Source of the DNA: Candidatus Woesearchaeota archaeon
Lineage (GTDB): Archaea; Nanobdellota; Nanobdellia; Woesearchaeales; UBA10216
Reading direction: 5' to 3'
Assembly (NCBI GenBank): GCA_016180065.1
Contig: JACPBY010000007.1
Span: forward strand, 31,728-63,804
DNA length: 32,077 bases
The notes beneath the pieces are model-generated. The model ran no database searches, was not told the DNA's origin, and saw only the letters and a list, made by a program, of their open reading frames with translations. Position numbers and translations under genes: made by a program. Below, piece after piece: positions 15,394 through 24,682 of the stretch (positions are counted from its first letter, which is position 1; every line of letters starts with the position of its first letter).

Positions 15394-15856
15394 AGACAAC
15401 TCAAAATTCGTGGAGGAGTGCCTGAAGGAAAAAGAGGTTATCAATAAACCTGGCGCTTCTCCCATATTAACGCAATTAGAACGAAATAATGCAAGCAGAA
15501 ACTCTTTTTCCAACGCAAGGTATTTCCTTGAGGGGGCTAAACAAATAATTGATGGAACAACACCGTACCTTGTTTTCACGCTTGGATTTTTTGCCATGGA
15601 GCATGCGGCAAACTCCTTAATTGCACAGAATGGCTACAAGGTTACCGATCACAAATGCACACAGATTTTTCTTTCAAAAATGCTTAACAGAGAAGATTTG
15701 GCAAAGGCGCTCTCAAGGGCCTACAATGCAAGGATAGCATTCAATTACCGGCAAAACCTGAGCGATTACACGAACAAATCAGAAGCTGAGGAGTTTTTGC
15801 AAAACGAAGTCATGCCATTTGTGGGAGAGATAGAGGAGCTGGCAAAGGGAACGTAA
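15386..15856 (+). CDS. HEPN-domain protein, probable toxin of module 2
   Basis: The protein has 156 aa. The HEPN core is clear: ARYFLEGAKQIIDGTTPYLV, then FFAMEHAANSLIAQNGYKVT and ARIAFNYRQNLSDY, followed by an acidic C-terminal helix. It belongs to the subfamily of the HEPN protein at 28668, not that of the other two. In the R-X4-6-H motif the histidine position appears as asparagine (R-IAF-N-Y), so catalysis may be weakened. The stop TAA is directly followed by the ATG of a GT39-like gene (zero spacing), so the toxin and the glycosyltransferase are probably one transcript. Confidence 0.82.
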   Translation: MDEDNSKFVEECLKEKEVINKPGASPILTQLERNNASRNSFSNARYFLEGAKQIIDGTTPYLVFTLGFFAMEHAANSLIAQNGYKVTDHKCTQIFLSKMLNREDLAKALSRAYNARIAFNYRQNLSDYTNKSEAEEFLQNEVMPFVGEIEELAKGT

Positions 15857-17305
15857 ATGCCAAACATGAAGTTCGACAGGAGCTGGCTTCTTTTTTTAGC
15901 GGCTGCCGCAATTTTTCTTGCGCTTAAAGCAATGAATGCAGGCTATTCTGTCAGCGACGAGAACACTTACTACAAGATGGGGCAGCTTGTTGCCGAGGGG
16001 CAGGTTCCTTACCGCGATTTTTTCTTTGCACATCCGCCGCTTCAGATTTATCTGTATGCTGCGGTGTTTAAGCTGTTCGGGTTTAACTTTCTGGTGCTGA
16101 AGATGCTTTCTGCAATGGCTGTTGTGGCTGCTGCGGCTTTTGTCTTTGCAACAACAAAGGACTGGCTAAACGCCAAAACAGCTGCTGCAGCAGCCACGCT
16201 GTTCCTGTTCTCGTACGGCACACTGCTGTTCTCGAATTTTCCTACCGGGACAGAGTTAGCGGCTGCCTTTGCAACGGCAGCGTTTTACTTCTTCATGAAG
16301 AAACGGTTTCTTGCCAGCGGATTGCTGCTGGGGATTGCCTCTGCGACGGCGCAGCTTAGCATCATACTGCTGCCCGTCCTTGCTGCCTCGGCTGTTTTCG
16401 CGCTGAAGGACAAAAAAGCAGCCTTCAGGATGCTGGTTGGCTTTGCTGCCGTGTTTATTGCTGTCAACGGGCTGTTCCTTGCTGTTGCCGGACGGGATTA
16501 CATCGTGCAGACTGTGATTTACCACCTGAAAAAGCCATCAGAGAGCTCTGACAAAGCAGCAATATTCCTAAGAATTATCAAGACAAACTGGATGCTATTC
16601 GCAGCTGCGAGCGCAGCCACAATCTCAAAGCACAGGGCAAGGATAAGCGCCTTGCTTCCATTGGCAACAGGGGCAGCTTATATCGCGGCTTTCCCGCTGA
16701 TGAAAAGCTCATTCAACTATTATCTCCTGTACGCTTTTCCTTTCCTGGCAATTGCGGGAGGGTATGGGATTTATTACCTTTATGGACTGCTAGCTCTTAA
16801 GATAAAGCTGAGGCAGGAAATGGCTGTTGCGGCAATTGCAGCCATAGTAATCCTGGGCGGGCTCTCTGCTGCGCGGCAGTTTAACAGCTACGACTTCCAG
16901 GACTTTTCCATAGCGAAAGACGTTGCGGCATATGTTAAGGAAAACAGCAGCGCAGGGCAGGCGATTTTCGGGGACGACTCAACCGTACCGCTCATATCGC
17001 TGCTTTCAGGGAGGGAAATCGCACTAAACTACGTTGACAACAATGCCATGAGATACCAATCGGGAGCCACTGAGCTGGGCAAAACAATGCAACTCCTGCA
17101 GGAAGCCATAAGCAAAAAAGGGCTGAAGTTCGTGCTGCTCAGGAGAACAGAAATCCAGAAGGGCGCTTACCTTGACTTTGGGATTGGAACAGAAGAGAAG
17201 TTCACGGGATTTGTGAAGGACAACTGCAAGTTCGCGAAAGAGTTCAGGTACAACTGGCACGGATTGCCGCAGGTTTATTATGCCTACGACTGCCTGAAAA
17301 CGTAG
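15857..17305 (+). CDS. GT-C glycosyltransferase, GT39/ArnT-like, multi-pass membrane protein
   Basis: The protein has 482 aa and about 10-12 membrane helices. The first extracytoplasmic loop has D34-E35 in SVSDENTYYKMGQLV and then PYRDFFFAHPPLQIY (51-65). This acidic pair after the first helix is the catalytic signature of lipid-phosphate-sugar-dependent GT-C enzymes. A soluble C-terminal part (about 350-482) follows. It probably adds sugars to proteins or lipids on the outer face; the S-layer protein is a plausible acceptor. It abuts the HEPN gene and overlaps the convergent gene at 17284 by 22 bp. Confidence 0.85.
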   Translation: MPNMKFDRSWLLFLAAAAIFLALKAMNAGYSVSDENTYYKMGQLVAEGQVPYRDFFFAHPPLQIYLYAAVFKLFGFNFLVLKMLSAMAVVAAAAFVFATTKDWLNAKTAAAAATLFLFSYGTLLFSNFPTGTELAAAFATAAFYFFMKKRFLASGLLLGIASATAQLSIILLPVLAASAVFALKDKKAAFRMLVGFAAVFIAVNGLFLAVAGRDYIVQTVIYHLKKPSESSDKAAIFLRIIKTNWMLFAAASAATISKHRARISALLPLATGAAYIAAFPLMKSSFNYYLLYAFPFLAIAGGYGIYYLYGLLALKIKLRQEMAVAAIAAIVILGGLSAARQFNSYDFQDFSIAKDVAAYVKENSSAGQAIFGDDSTVPLISLLSGREIALNYVDNNAMRYQSGATELGKTMQLLQEAISKKGLKFVLLRRTEIQKGAYLDFGIGTEEKFTGFVKDNCKFAKEFRYNWHGLPQVYYAYDCLKT

Positions 17306-19119
17306 GGCCTTAGCTTTTTAACAAAGGCTGCGGCCTTATCGGGCTTCCAAAAGATGAGCGCTGCTGCGATTGCGGATAATGCCGAAACAATGCTGCCAAG
17401 AGCAAGCGCCAGCGAAGAGAACCTGAACGTCATTTCCTTGCCAGAGTCCGAAGGGCTCACTTTTGCTGCGAGAAGGCCGTTAAAAGACAACGCTTTTCCG
17501 CCATCAGCCTTCCAGCCTTTGTAATAGTTCTGGCTGACAACAAGCGTTGACCCTGAACTTATCTGGGGAAGACGCAGTGAGATTCTTTGCGGCGAAAAAT
17601 AGGTGAAGTTCAGCGACTGGTTTGTTTCTGCAAAGTATGCATTGCCGATAAAGCCCTTGTATGGAACACCATCGATAAATTGCGGCAAGGGCCTGATTCT
17701 AAGATGAAGGCGCTCGTAGCAGTTAAGGGTTCCAATTCCCTGAAGCAGGTTCGGATACTGCGAAAGTGTCGGGGCTGAGGATAGCATCTGGATAAACTCA
17801 GGCTGGCCAAGGTTGGTTGACTTAATCTCCAAAGGCAGGAGAGGAAAAGCATCTTTAAGCAGCGGCCTGGAAACGAAAAGCAGGTCGGCAGCAACAATCA
17901 GGCAGATTACTGCAACAACAACAGTCTTGATGCGGCTTGAGACTGGCAGCCTTAGCATTGACAATGCCCTTGCAGCAAGCAAGGCTGCCAAAAAGGCGAA
18001 AACAATGATAAACCTTGAAGGGCCATGAAGAGAGCTGAAAAAGGGAAGCTGCCTCACAAGCTGCCACGGCCCTAATGGCAGATAGTTGCCTAAGGCCAGA
18101 AGGAAGAAAAAAAGCGCAGAGAAGATAAGCTTCCAGTTCTTACGATAGTAAAGAAGCGCTGCAGCTGCCAAAAGCAATGGGAAAATGCCAATATACGCTG
18201 AATACTCATGCCAGCCCCATGGCAGCTTTCCAGCGAGGGAGTCAAGCTCCTTTTGCTTTCCTTCAGGCACAGTGTCACGGCCTGTTGCCATGTCATTTTC
18301 AGGAATTGACTGCTGCCTTGACAACAACGACTTCACAACAATCGGGGCAGAGGTAAGCTGGACGTCCTTCCCTGCATCAGCTGCGGAAGCAAAATCAAGA
18401 ACGGGCAGCAGCTTTACAGACGACAAAACAGCTGCCAGGAGCAGCATTGCAAAAACAACAGCAAGGGGCTTTGCGCTCCGGCTGCCCAGCGCTTCAAGGG
18501 AGGCGTAAAAAACAAGCAGGATGACCGCAGCGTAAAAAGGATAAATTCCCCCTGAAAGGAACATGATCGCAAGGGCTATGGCAGCTGCAATAACCCACCT
18601 TATCCTGGATGCCATGCTGTCAGCTGATGCTGAGCTGAGGTAAAACAGGAAAACAAAAGGCAGCAGCGCAAATGGGAAAAAAGTTGTGTGGCCAACGACC
18701 ACCCTGACGGCAAACCAGCTGCTGAACATGAAGGCTATGGCTGCAAAAAACGAAGCTGGCTTGCTGCATCCAAGCTTTCCTGCAGCAAGGAAAGTGCCGA
18801 GAAGCCCTATTGCAAGGTAAACAAGCGCCTCAAGCTTCAGGCCAACAACTGCCCCGAAAGCCAGCACGAATGCAAAAAAAGGCGAGAGGAATGGCGATTG
18901 CGGGTTTGCAAGCAAGGGGTTGCCGCCACAGTAATAAGGCGTCCATGAGGGAAACTGGCCAAAGGAAAGGATAGAAACTCTTGGTGCTTCGTGGTAAAAG
19001 AAGTGCTGGTCCCAGTCGTAAAGCCCCCAGTTGTGGATATTTGAGAATACCGGCTGGAGGAACAAGAAGGCAGCAAAAACCGAAATGGCAACTGCGGCTG
19101 CTGCTACAAGCGGCTTCAT
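17284..19119 (-). CDS. Large multi-pass membrane protein, GT-C/YfhO-like
   Basis: The protein has 611 aa with about 12 membrane helices and a C-terminal beta-rich soluble domain (about 470-585). The first periplasm-side loop reads NWGLYDWDQHFFYHEAPR and then FGQFPSWTPYYCGGNPLLAN, an acidic, aromatic-rich signature shared with GT-C-like YfhO-type proteins. A longer frame reaches 19203, but a TATA box (tttttatag on the minus strand, about 19143-19152) sits 25-30 bp before the ATG at 19119, so 19119 is chosen. It is likely involved in surface glycosylation; donor and acceptor are unknown. Confidence 0.75.
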   Translation of the reverse strand: MKPLVAAAAVAISVFAAFLFLQPVFSNIHNWGLYDWDQHFFYHEAPRVSILSFGQFPSWTPYYCGGNPLLANPQSPFLSPFFAFVLAFGAVVGLKLEALVYLAIGLLGTFLAAGKLGCSKPASFFAAIAFMFSSWFAVRVVVGHTTFFPFALLPFVFLFYLSSASADSMASRIRWVIAAAIALAIMFLSGGIYPFYAAVILLVFYASLEALGSRSAKPLAVVFAMLLLAAVLSSVKLLPVLDFASAADAGKDVQLTSAPIVVKSLLSRQQSIPENDMATGRDTVPEGKQKELDSLAGKLPWGWHEYSAYIGIFPLLLAAAALLYYRKNWKLIFSALFFFLLALGNYLPLGPWQLVRQLPFFSSLHGPSRFIIVFAFLAALLAARALSMLRLPVSSRIKTVVVAVICLIVAADLLFVSRPLLKDAFPLLPLEIKSTNLGQPEFIQMLSSAPTLSQYPNLLQGIGTLNCYERLHLRIRPLPQFIDGVPYKGFIGNAYFAETNQSLNFTYFSPQRISLRLPQISSGSTLVVSQNYYKGWKADGGKALSFNGLLAAKVSPSDSGKEMTFRFSSLALALGSIVSALSAIAAALIFWKPDKAAAFVKKLRPYVFRQS

Positions 19120-19202
19120 CTGCAGCAGACCCCTACCATGCCAACTATAAAAATTTTGCCTGTAATGAACCTCACCAAGAAAGACGGTTCCAAAGAAATT
19201 CA

Positions 19203-19263
19203 ATTGGTATTTTTAGTCACCAATCGGTAACCGAAAAGTTTATATAGTTTCGTACATCACCAA
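19203..19263 (+). promoter_or_regulatory. Promoter and operator repeats of MNT-HEPN module 3
   Basis: TATA box tttatata (19239-19246) lies 25 bp before the ATG. It is enclosed by CGAAA (19232-19236) and TTTCG (19248-19252), by direct repeats TCACCAA (19217-19223 and 19257-19263), and preceded by ATTGGT (19203-19208) with ACCAAT (19219-19224). This repeat set differs in sequence from the other modules. Confidence 0.55.
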
Positions 19264-19270
19264 GTTTACC

Positions 19271-19876
19271 ATGACCAAAGAACTTGAAGCTGAAAAAGCG
19301 CTTTCAAAAGTGAAACTTATTGAATTAAACGAAGCTTATCAGAAAGTGCTATACTGGTTCTTTTCATTTCCGGATACGGCAATCGGGCTTAATAGCTTAT
19401 CCACTGCCCTACAGATATCCAAAACAACGGCAAATAAGACCATTCTGGAACTTGAAAAGGAAAAGTTTCTCGTAAAGAATGTTTATGGCAAAACGTGGAT
19501 AATTACGTGCAATAAAAACCATCCGTTCAATTTCACGAAAAAAATTGCCTTCAACCTTGCGATGGTTTTCGAAGCGTATCAGTCAGGGTTGAGGGGCCGC
19601 ATTTTTGGCATCGTTGGAAACGCCCAGGCAGTTATCCTTTTTGGCAGCTACAGAAAAGGAGATGATACGGAAAAGAGTGATGTTGACATTGCAGTTGAAA
19701 TAGCAAGCAATACAGATTTAAAAGTATTACAGCTCGGAACAATCCCCCAATTTGGATACAGAAAAGACGTGCCGGTCAATCTTCATGTCTTTTGCAGAAA
19801 TAAAATTGACATACACCTGTTTTCAAACATTGCAAATGGAATTGCGCTGGAAGGGTTTCTTGAGGTAAGAATATGA
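19271..19876 (+). CDS. HTH-fused minimal nucleotidyltransferase, probable antitoxin of module 3
   Basis: The protein has 201 aa. A winged HTH (about 36-80: LNSLSTALQISKTTANKTIL) precedes an MNT domain with G125-S126, ten residues, D137-V-D139, and the tail reads ANGIALEGFLEV. It overlaps the HEPN gene by 4 bp (ATGA). The ATG lies about 25 bp after a TATA box, suggesting a leaderless mRNA. The module is inserted between two GT-C genes of the opposite strand. Confidence 0.85.
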   Translation: MTKELEAEKALSKVKLIELNEAYQKVLYWFFSFPDTAIGLNSLSTALQISKTTANKTILELEKEKFLVKNVYGKTWIITCNKNHPFNFTKKIAFNLAMVFEAYQSGLRGRIFGIVGNAQAVILFGSYRKGDDTEKSDVDIAVEIASNTDLKVLQLGTIPQFGYRKDVPVNLHVFCRNKIDIHLFSNIANGIALEGFLEVRI

Positions 19877-20286
19877 GATACAAACGCCCGGATAAAAAAA
19901 ATTCCATGAGCATTCTTGAGGCATCAGAGCGAGACATGAAATATACCGAATCCCTGCAACTATCCGAGGATTCTGGACCAACTATTGTGAGGAACATCTA
20001 CGAGTGCTTCAGAATGCTGGGTGATTCGCTATTAGCTTCTGAAGGGATAGAAGCTGAAGACCACATAACTCCAGTTAAAGAACTCATGAAGCTGAAAATA
20101 AACGCCGATAGGCCGGTTAATCTCATAGATAACCTGCGCCGATTACGGCATAACATCAATTATTACGGATACAAACCTTCCCTTGACGAGGTAAAAGAAG
20201 TAAAGGCTGTAGCCAAAAGCCTTTTTGAGCCTGTAAAGAATGAAGTTCTAAAAAGGATTAAGTCAGGGACTCCCCTTGCACCCTGA
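19873..20286 (+). CDS. HEPN-domain protein, probable toxin of module 3
   Basis: The protein has 137 aa. The helical core includes VRNIYECFRMLGDSLLASEG and the C-terminal NLRRLRHNINYYGYKPSLDE, homologous to the partial HEPN protein at the left edge. An Arg-His pair and two tyrosines are present in the region where HEPN RNases carry RX4-6H and where MntA-type enzymes modify a tyrosine. Coupled to the antitoxin by an ATGA overlap. Confidence 0.78.
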   Translation: MRYKRPDKKNSMSILEASERDMKYTESLQLSEDSGPTIVRNIYECFRMLGDSLLASEGIEAEDHITPVKELMKLKINADRPVNLIDNLRRLRHNINYYGYKPSLDEVKEVKAVAKSLFEPVKNEVLKRIKSGTPLAP

Positions 20287-20314
20287 GCAGTTGGGCGAGT
20301 CAATCGCAAACCAA

Positions 20315-21745
20315 TCAGATTTTAGCCATAACATAAGCACAATGGCTTTTGCTGCAGAACTCCTTCTCAACAGAGTGGCTGCCAAGGAAGCTGTCTTTGT
20401 GGCTGTCAAAAACCACCACGCTGCCATTCGCATCCGCCAACCCATCACGGCTGAAATCAATGCTCATTTTCTTCCCGGAATAGTAAGCTACCGGAGGGCA
20501 ATTGCCAATGCAGCCGAACTCAGATATGTTGCTGCTGCGCAGATAAATGCCAATATCCTTTGTAACATCCCGCAACCCGCCCTCATGTGATATTGCAGGT
20601 GCATACGCCCTTACGAGCTGTGGATAAAGCGAAAAAATAGCGGAAGCAGCAATGATGATTACGATGGCAAGGCTGCAAGCCCTCACAACAGCATTAGAAA
20701 GCCTTGGCGACAGCTGCTGCTGAATGAAGCTAATGAACTGCACAATGCCGTGGCTGATGAGTGGGATTGTAAAAAGCACGAAAAGGAGAAGAAACCGCTC
20801 AGCCTCCCACTCCATGCCAATGGGCTTGACAACGCCCTTCCCAAGTATGAGATAGGAAGATGTAAGCGCTGCGGACAGGCAGTACAACAGGAAAAGCAGA
20901 AAGCCGCGGCTACCAACTCTTTTTTGTTGCATGTTCAACAAAGAGAAAGCCGAAGCAGCAATTCCGGCTGCAAGGAATGCAAGCAGAACACCGAAGCTGT
21001 CCTTTAGCAGCCAGATGAAAAATCCAAAGCTGACCGGGCTTGGCCCGGCAACTGCCTGAAAAGCCCTGCCGAAAGCATAAAACGGGCTTCCAAAGCTTAC
21101 TGCATTAAAAACAAGGTAGGGCAGCAGCGCAGCAGCAAACAGCAACACGCTTGTGGCAATGGCTGCAAAATGCTTCTTTACATTAAACAGCAGCAGAGGC
21201 AGCAGCAAAACAAGCAGGAGCAGGTTAGTGAATTTCATCAGCACAGCCAGGCCAGCCAACACACCCCCGCAATAAACCAACAGCCTATTTTGCTTCTGAA
21301 AGCCCAGAACATACGCAGCAACAGAAGAGAACGCCAGCAAAGCTCCCAGAGCATCGGTCATTACCCAACGGCTGTTAAGGATGTGGACTGGAAGGAAAGC
21401 GGATATTGCTGCAGCAATAAGTGCTGATTTGCGGCTGAAAACTGCCTTTGCAAGGAAAAAGACAGGGAACACAACAAGAGAATTAAGGAAAGCCACGAAC
21501 AGCCTGGAGGCAAGCTCGTACTGGCCCTGGCTAAGCTGGGCAAAGGGCGAAATGGCAAGGGGCAGAAGCGGAGGGCGCAGGAAAGTTTCTGAATAAGCAA
21601 CTGCCTGGCCTGCAAACAGCCTGCCATGCATAAGGTAGATTGTTTCATCCCAGAAAAAGTAAGAGGTGTCTGTTAACAACAGTCTTGCCATCGCAGCGGC
21701 AACGAAGATAAGCAGCAACCAAAAAAGTCCAGAGCTATGTTTCAT
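20315..21745 (-). CDS. GT-C glycosyltransferase, GT39-like, multi-pass membrane protein
   Basis: The protein has 476 aa with about 10-12 membrane helices. D33-E34 in FFWDETIYLMHGRLF and FLRPPLLPLAISPF (55-68) form the first-loop GT-C signature; VMTDALGALLAF further on resembles the second acidic loop. It follows the S-layer gene on the same strand, separated by 68 nt and a terminator-like hairpin, so glycosylation of the S-layer protein is a reasonable inference, not a demonstrated one. It converges on HEPN module 3 with 28 nt between stops. Confidence 0.85.
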   Translation of the reverse strand: MKHSSGLFWLLLIFVAAAMARLLLTDTSYFFWDETIYLMHGRLFAGQAVAYSETFLRPPLLPLAISPFAQLSQGQYELASRLFVAFLNSLVVFPVFFLAKAVFSRKSALIAAAISAFLPVHILNSRWVMTDALGALLAFSSVAAYVLGFQKQNRLLVYCGGVLAGLAVLMKFTNLLLLVLLLPLLLFNVKKHFAAIATSVLLFAAALLPYLVFNAVSFGSPFYAFGRAFQAVAGPSPVSFGFFIWLLKDSFGVLLAFLAAGIAASAFSLLNMQQKRVGSRGFLLFLLYCLSAALTSSYLILGKGVVKPIGMEWEAERFLLLFVLFTIPLISHGIVQFISFIQQQLSPRLSNAVVRACSLAIVIIIAASAIFSLYPQLVRAYAPAISHEGGLRDVTKDIGIYLRSSNISEFGCIGNCPPVAYYSGKKMSIDFSRDGLADANGSVVVFDSHKDSFLGSHSVEKEFCSKSHCAYVMAKI

Positions 21746-21751
21746 CAGATG

Positions 21752-21801
21752 TTTAAAAGAAAAGAAAAAATAAGAAAAAAAGCTAAGGATTGCCTTAGCT
21801 T
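21752..21801 (-). terminator. Terminator hairpin after the S-layer gene
   Basis: AAGCTAAGG (21780-21788) pairs perfectly with CCTTAGCTT (21793-21801) around a 4-nt loop. On the minus strand it is followed by a T-rich tract (about 21752-21779) and lies 12 nt after the S-layer stop codon. Confidence 0.75.
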
Positions 21802-21813
21802 GCTAGCTGCACT

Positions 21814-24585
21814 TTATGTGCTGCCGGCTGCTGGAGCTTCAGCTGCTGGAGCTGGAGTCTCTGCCGCCGGAGCAGGTGCTGGAGCAGGTGCTGGAGCAGC
21901 TACTGGCTTAGGTGCTGGCGCAGCCACTGAGATGTCAGTGAAGCTTGTTCCAGCTACTTCAACCTCTGTGCCCTTCAAGACACCCTTCTCCTGCCACTTG
22001 GCGTAGTCAGCAAGCACTCTGGACGCCCTTCTGGTGTCCATTGCAGATGCGCCTGCAACAAGCAGTGCGACCTTGCCGTTGGCGTGCTCAACAAGCTTGA
22101 GCATTGCCTTGCCCTCGGTAAAGCCTTCTGCACAGTCTGCAGGGTTGCCCATAACTTCAGCAGCTGCTGCGTTGGCACACGGGCCACCAACAACGATGGC
22201 GTTCTGAGCCTTTATGTCAGAAACCTCGGTAGCAAGCTTTGCTGAGCCAACCTCAACAGGCGTTGTCTCGTAGTAGACAACCTGGCCTGCTTCTGAAGCC
22301 GTGGTCGTGGCTACTGTCGCGCCCGGCGCGGTGACAACCACTATTGGCAGCCTCTGGCCATTCACTGGATAGTCTATCTCCAGCGAGTCAGGGTCGTTGC
22401 TAACTGTCTTCCAGTTGGTAAACGCACCAAGGGTGGAGTACCTCTGCCTAAGGTTGGTGTCTGAGCTTGGCGTGATGTATTTCACGTTAACCGAGGTTGT
22501 GTCCTCTGCAAGGTCAACCTTTCCACTTGCTGCGGAAATGTTGAAGTCTGTCTGCAGCGGAGCAACGTTGTCGTAGTCGTCAGCATCTACAGTCTGCACT
22601 GAGAATAATATGCTCCCAGCTGCAACACCCGCTACAGACTCGTCCACTGTATTTGTTGTGGTCAAGTTAGTGGCGTTTATGGGGTGGTACGCCAGCACTA
22701 TCTGCGCACCGCCTTTCGTAGTGACGTTTATAAAGTTGCGCGGGTCAATAGGGCTGCCACCACCTGTGCTCTCAAGCAGACTGTCGCCGTCCAGGTCAAT
22801 CTTCAGGTTGAAGTTGCTGCTCGTGTCAGCAGAGGCGTTCCATATCTTGAATGTTCCTCCGCCGAATTTCAGCGTCGCATCCTCTGTGCCGGCACCAGGC
22901 AAGCTTCCTCCCGCATCAGTGGCCTTGTAGTCAACCTCGACTTTGCCGCCTGTGCCCAAGTCCTGGAACTCTACCTTCGGACTGGTCTCAGACGAGGCAA
23001 GGGCGCTGATGTATCTCATGCCGTATGTCCTGCGCTCGCCCTGCTTCTGGGTGCCGTCCGTAATGACAAAGTAGTCGTTCTTTGTTATGGACTGGTTTTC
23101 GTTCAGAACCGTGTCGTCATCGCTGTCACCCAGCTTGAGCTGAGTTGTGCCGGCCGTGTATGCCAGTGGTATCTTCACATTCTTTCCAGCGCCGTCAGCG
23201 AACTCGAGGTAGTACTGCGTTGAGCCAGACGAAGTCAGCTTAATCTTCTCCGTTGTAACAGGCTCCAGGCCACCATACTCGATGTCCCAGCTGTTGAGCA
23301 ACGCCTGAGGCCTTCTCAGCTGCTTGCTGAGCTTTCCGCCTGCAGGTATGTATTCGTCCTCGTTTGCTGTGACGTTTACATTTATGCTGGTCAGGGTGTA
23401 CGAGTTAGACGTGTTAGTACCAGTTATGGATACCTTTGTCCCTGTTATTGTTTCAGTGCCTACTTCTAATGTTTGCGCACCGTCAGCACCACCCGCTGAA
23501 CCAGACTGCACAGTGTTCGTGTCCCTTAACCTGACCTTGTCAGCGCCGAGGTAGAACTCTGTCTTCCTGACACCGCCGGCAAAGTCCTGCGCAAGGATAT
23601 CCCTGATGCCAATCTGGGTTCCATCTGCCAGTGTCTGGGTTGAGCCTTCCTGAAGCGAGTCTGTAGGTGCACCATTTATGGTGAGCTTTGTGCTTGTGGA
23701 GCCGACAAAGTCAAGCGTGACCTCGTAGTCCTTTCCGCCTATAGTATATGTCTTTGTCTCACCCTCGTTGAGCACGTCCTTTACTGCTCCGCCCATCATG
23801 GTCATGTCAACTTCAAAGTGGTTGGCGCTGTCTGTCCTGGCTTTTACGATTGACCAGTCCTTGCCCAGCATCTTTATGTTCTTGCCCTCAAAGTTCCACA
23901 GGAACGTTCCTGTAGCTGAAAGGGTGCCTGCGCTGTCAGTTACGTCTGACTTGGCAGATTCCGTAAATTCAAGCGCATACCTGGCAATGTTGTTGCCGGT
24001 CCCACCATCTACAAAGAGGTAATTGGCTGCAACGCTTGTGTCAGGGTCTTCTGCATAGACTACCGACAGCATCGGGCCAGGGGTGGCTTTTGCAGGGTTG
24101 CTGTCAAAGTATATATATTGCCTGTAGTCATAGTCGCCCTGCGTGTTTGAGAATGTCCCGTCAGCAAGCAGGCTTGGCAGTTCATCATCGCTGATGAAGG
24201 TTGTTATGTTCCTTACGTTTTCCTGCTGCACGCTCGCTGAGCCTGCGTCCCTTGTTTCAGAGAACTCAAGCTTCTTGGCGCCCTGCTGCACTCTCCATGC
24301 GTCAGCGCCGGAGATGCTTACCTGGCCGCCGCCTGTTGATTGTATGGTCTTCTTGACCCTTGCGGCAAACTGCAGGCTTGTGGCGATGTCAACAGAGCCT
24401 ATAACGTCCGAGGACGCTGCACTGTCGCCAACAACGAGCACTGCATTAAACTTCCCATCCTTGACAAAAGGGTCGGGGTAATTCTTAAGGTCAGCAGCTG
24501 CTGTGGCGCTCAAAACTGTGGCACCAACCATTACTGCACCTGTGCCTAAAGCCAATATCTTACTGATGGTCTTGCGCAACTTCAC
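21814..24585 (-). CDS. S-layer protein
   Basis: The protein has 923 aa. A cleavable signal peptide (about 1-31: KLRKTISKILALGTGAVMVG, ATVLSATAA) is followed by the archaeal S-layer N-terminal motif FNAVLVVGDSAASSDVIGSV, IATSLQFAARV. The long middle is beta-rich and Thr/Asp/Gly-rich. Near the C-terminus AIVVGGPCANAAAAEVMG resembles S-layer C-terminal domains, and the last ~35 residues are a Pro-Ala repeat tail. Start is GTG at 24585: GGAGGTG (24592-24598) lies 6 nt upstream, whereas the GTG at 24594 is inside that ribosome binding site. It should form the outer protein lattice and be a glycosylation target. Confidence 0.9.
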   Translation of the reverse strand: MKLRKTISKILALGTGAVMVGATVLSATAAADLKNYPDPFVKDGKFNAVLVVGDSAASSDVIGSVDIATSLQFAARVKKTIQSTGGGQVSISGADAWRVQQGAKKLEFSETRDAGSASVQQENVRNITTFISDDELPSLLADGTFSNTQGDYDYRQYIYFDSNPAKATPGPMLSVVYAEDPDTSVAANYLFVDGGTGNNIARYALEFTESAKSDVTDSAGTLSATGTFLWNFEGKNIKMLGKDWSIVKARTDSANHFEVDMTMMGGAVKDVLNEGETKTYTIGGKDYEVTLDFVGSTSTKLTINGAPTDSLQEGSTQTLADGTQIGIRDILAQDFAGGVRKTEFYLGADKVRLRDTNTVQSGSAGGADGAQTLEVGTETITGTKVSITGTNTSNSYTLTSINVNVTANEDEYIPAGGKLSKQLRRPQALLNSWDIEYGGLEPVTTEKIKLTSSGSTQYYLEFADGAGKNVKIPLAYTAGTTQLKLGDSDDDTVLNENQSITKNDYFVITDGTQKQGERRTYGMRYISALASSETSPKVEFQDLGTGGKVEVDYKATDAGGSLPGAGTEDATLKFGGGTFKIWNASADTSSNFNLKIDLDGDSLLESTGGGSPIDPRNFINVTTKGGAQIVLAYHPINATNLTTTNTVDESVAGVAAGSILFSVQTVDADDYDNVAPLQTDFNISAASGKVDLAEDTTSVNVKYITPSSDTNLRQRYSTLGAFTNWKTVSNDPDSLEIDYPVNGQRLPIVVVTAPGATVATTTASEAGQVVYYETTPVEVGSAKLATEVSDIKAQNAIVVGGPCANAAAAEVMGNPADCAEGFTEGKAMLKLVEHANGKVALLVAGASAMDTRRASRVLADYAKWQEKGVLKGTEVEVAGTSFTDISVAAPAPKPVAAPAPAPAPAPAAETPAPAAEAPAAGST

Positions 24586-24682
24586 TCTCAACACCTCCGT
24601 GTAAAATCTTCTTCATATCATGATATCTCGAAACAGCATTTCGCTGCCTCGCACAACCCAAAACTGCAGGCCGTATATAAAG
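24586..24682 (-). promoter_or_regulatory. S-layer gene promoter and structured 5' leader
   Basis: The TATA box is tttatatacgg on the minus strand (24672-24682), about 90 bp before the start, giving a leader of about 60 nt. The leader holds the perfect palindrome ATATCATGATAT (24615-24626) and a hairpin CGAAA-N5-TTTCG (24629-24643), then the strong ribosome binding site GGAGGTG. Confidence 0.6.

Noticed and set aside
22684-23223. 179-aa and other long plus-strand frames inside the S-layer gene
   Set aside because: They are antisense shadows caused by the codon bias of a long gene; no family resemblance and no start signals.
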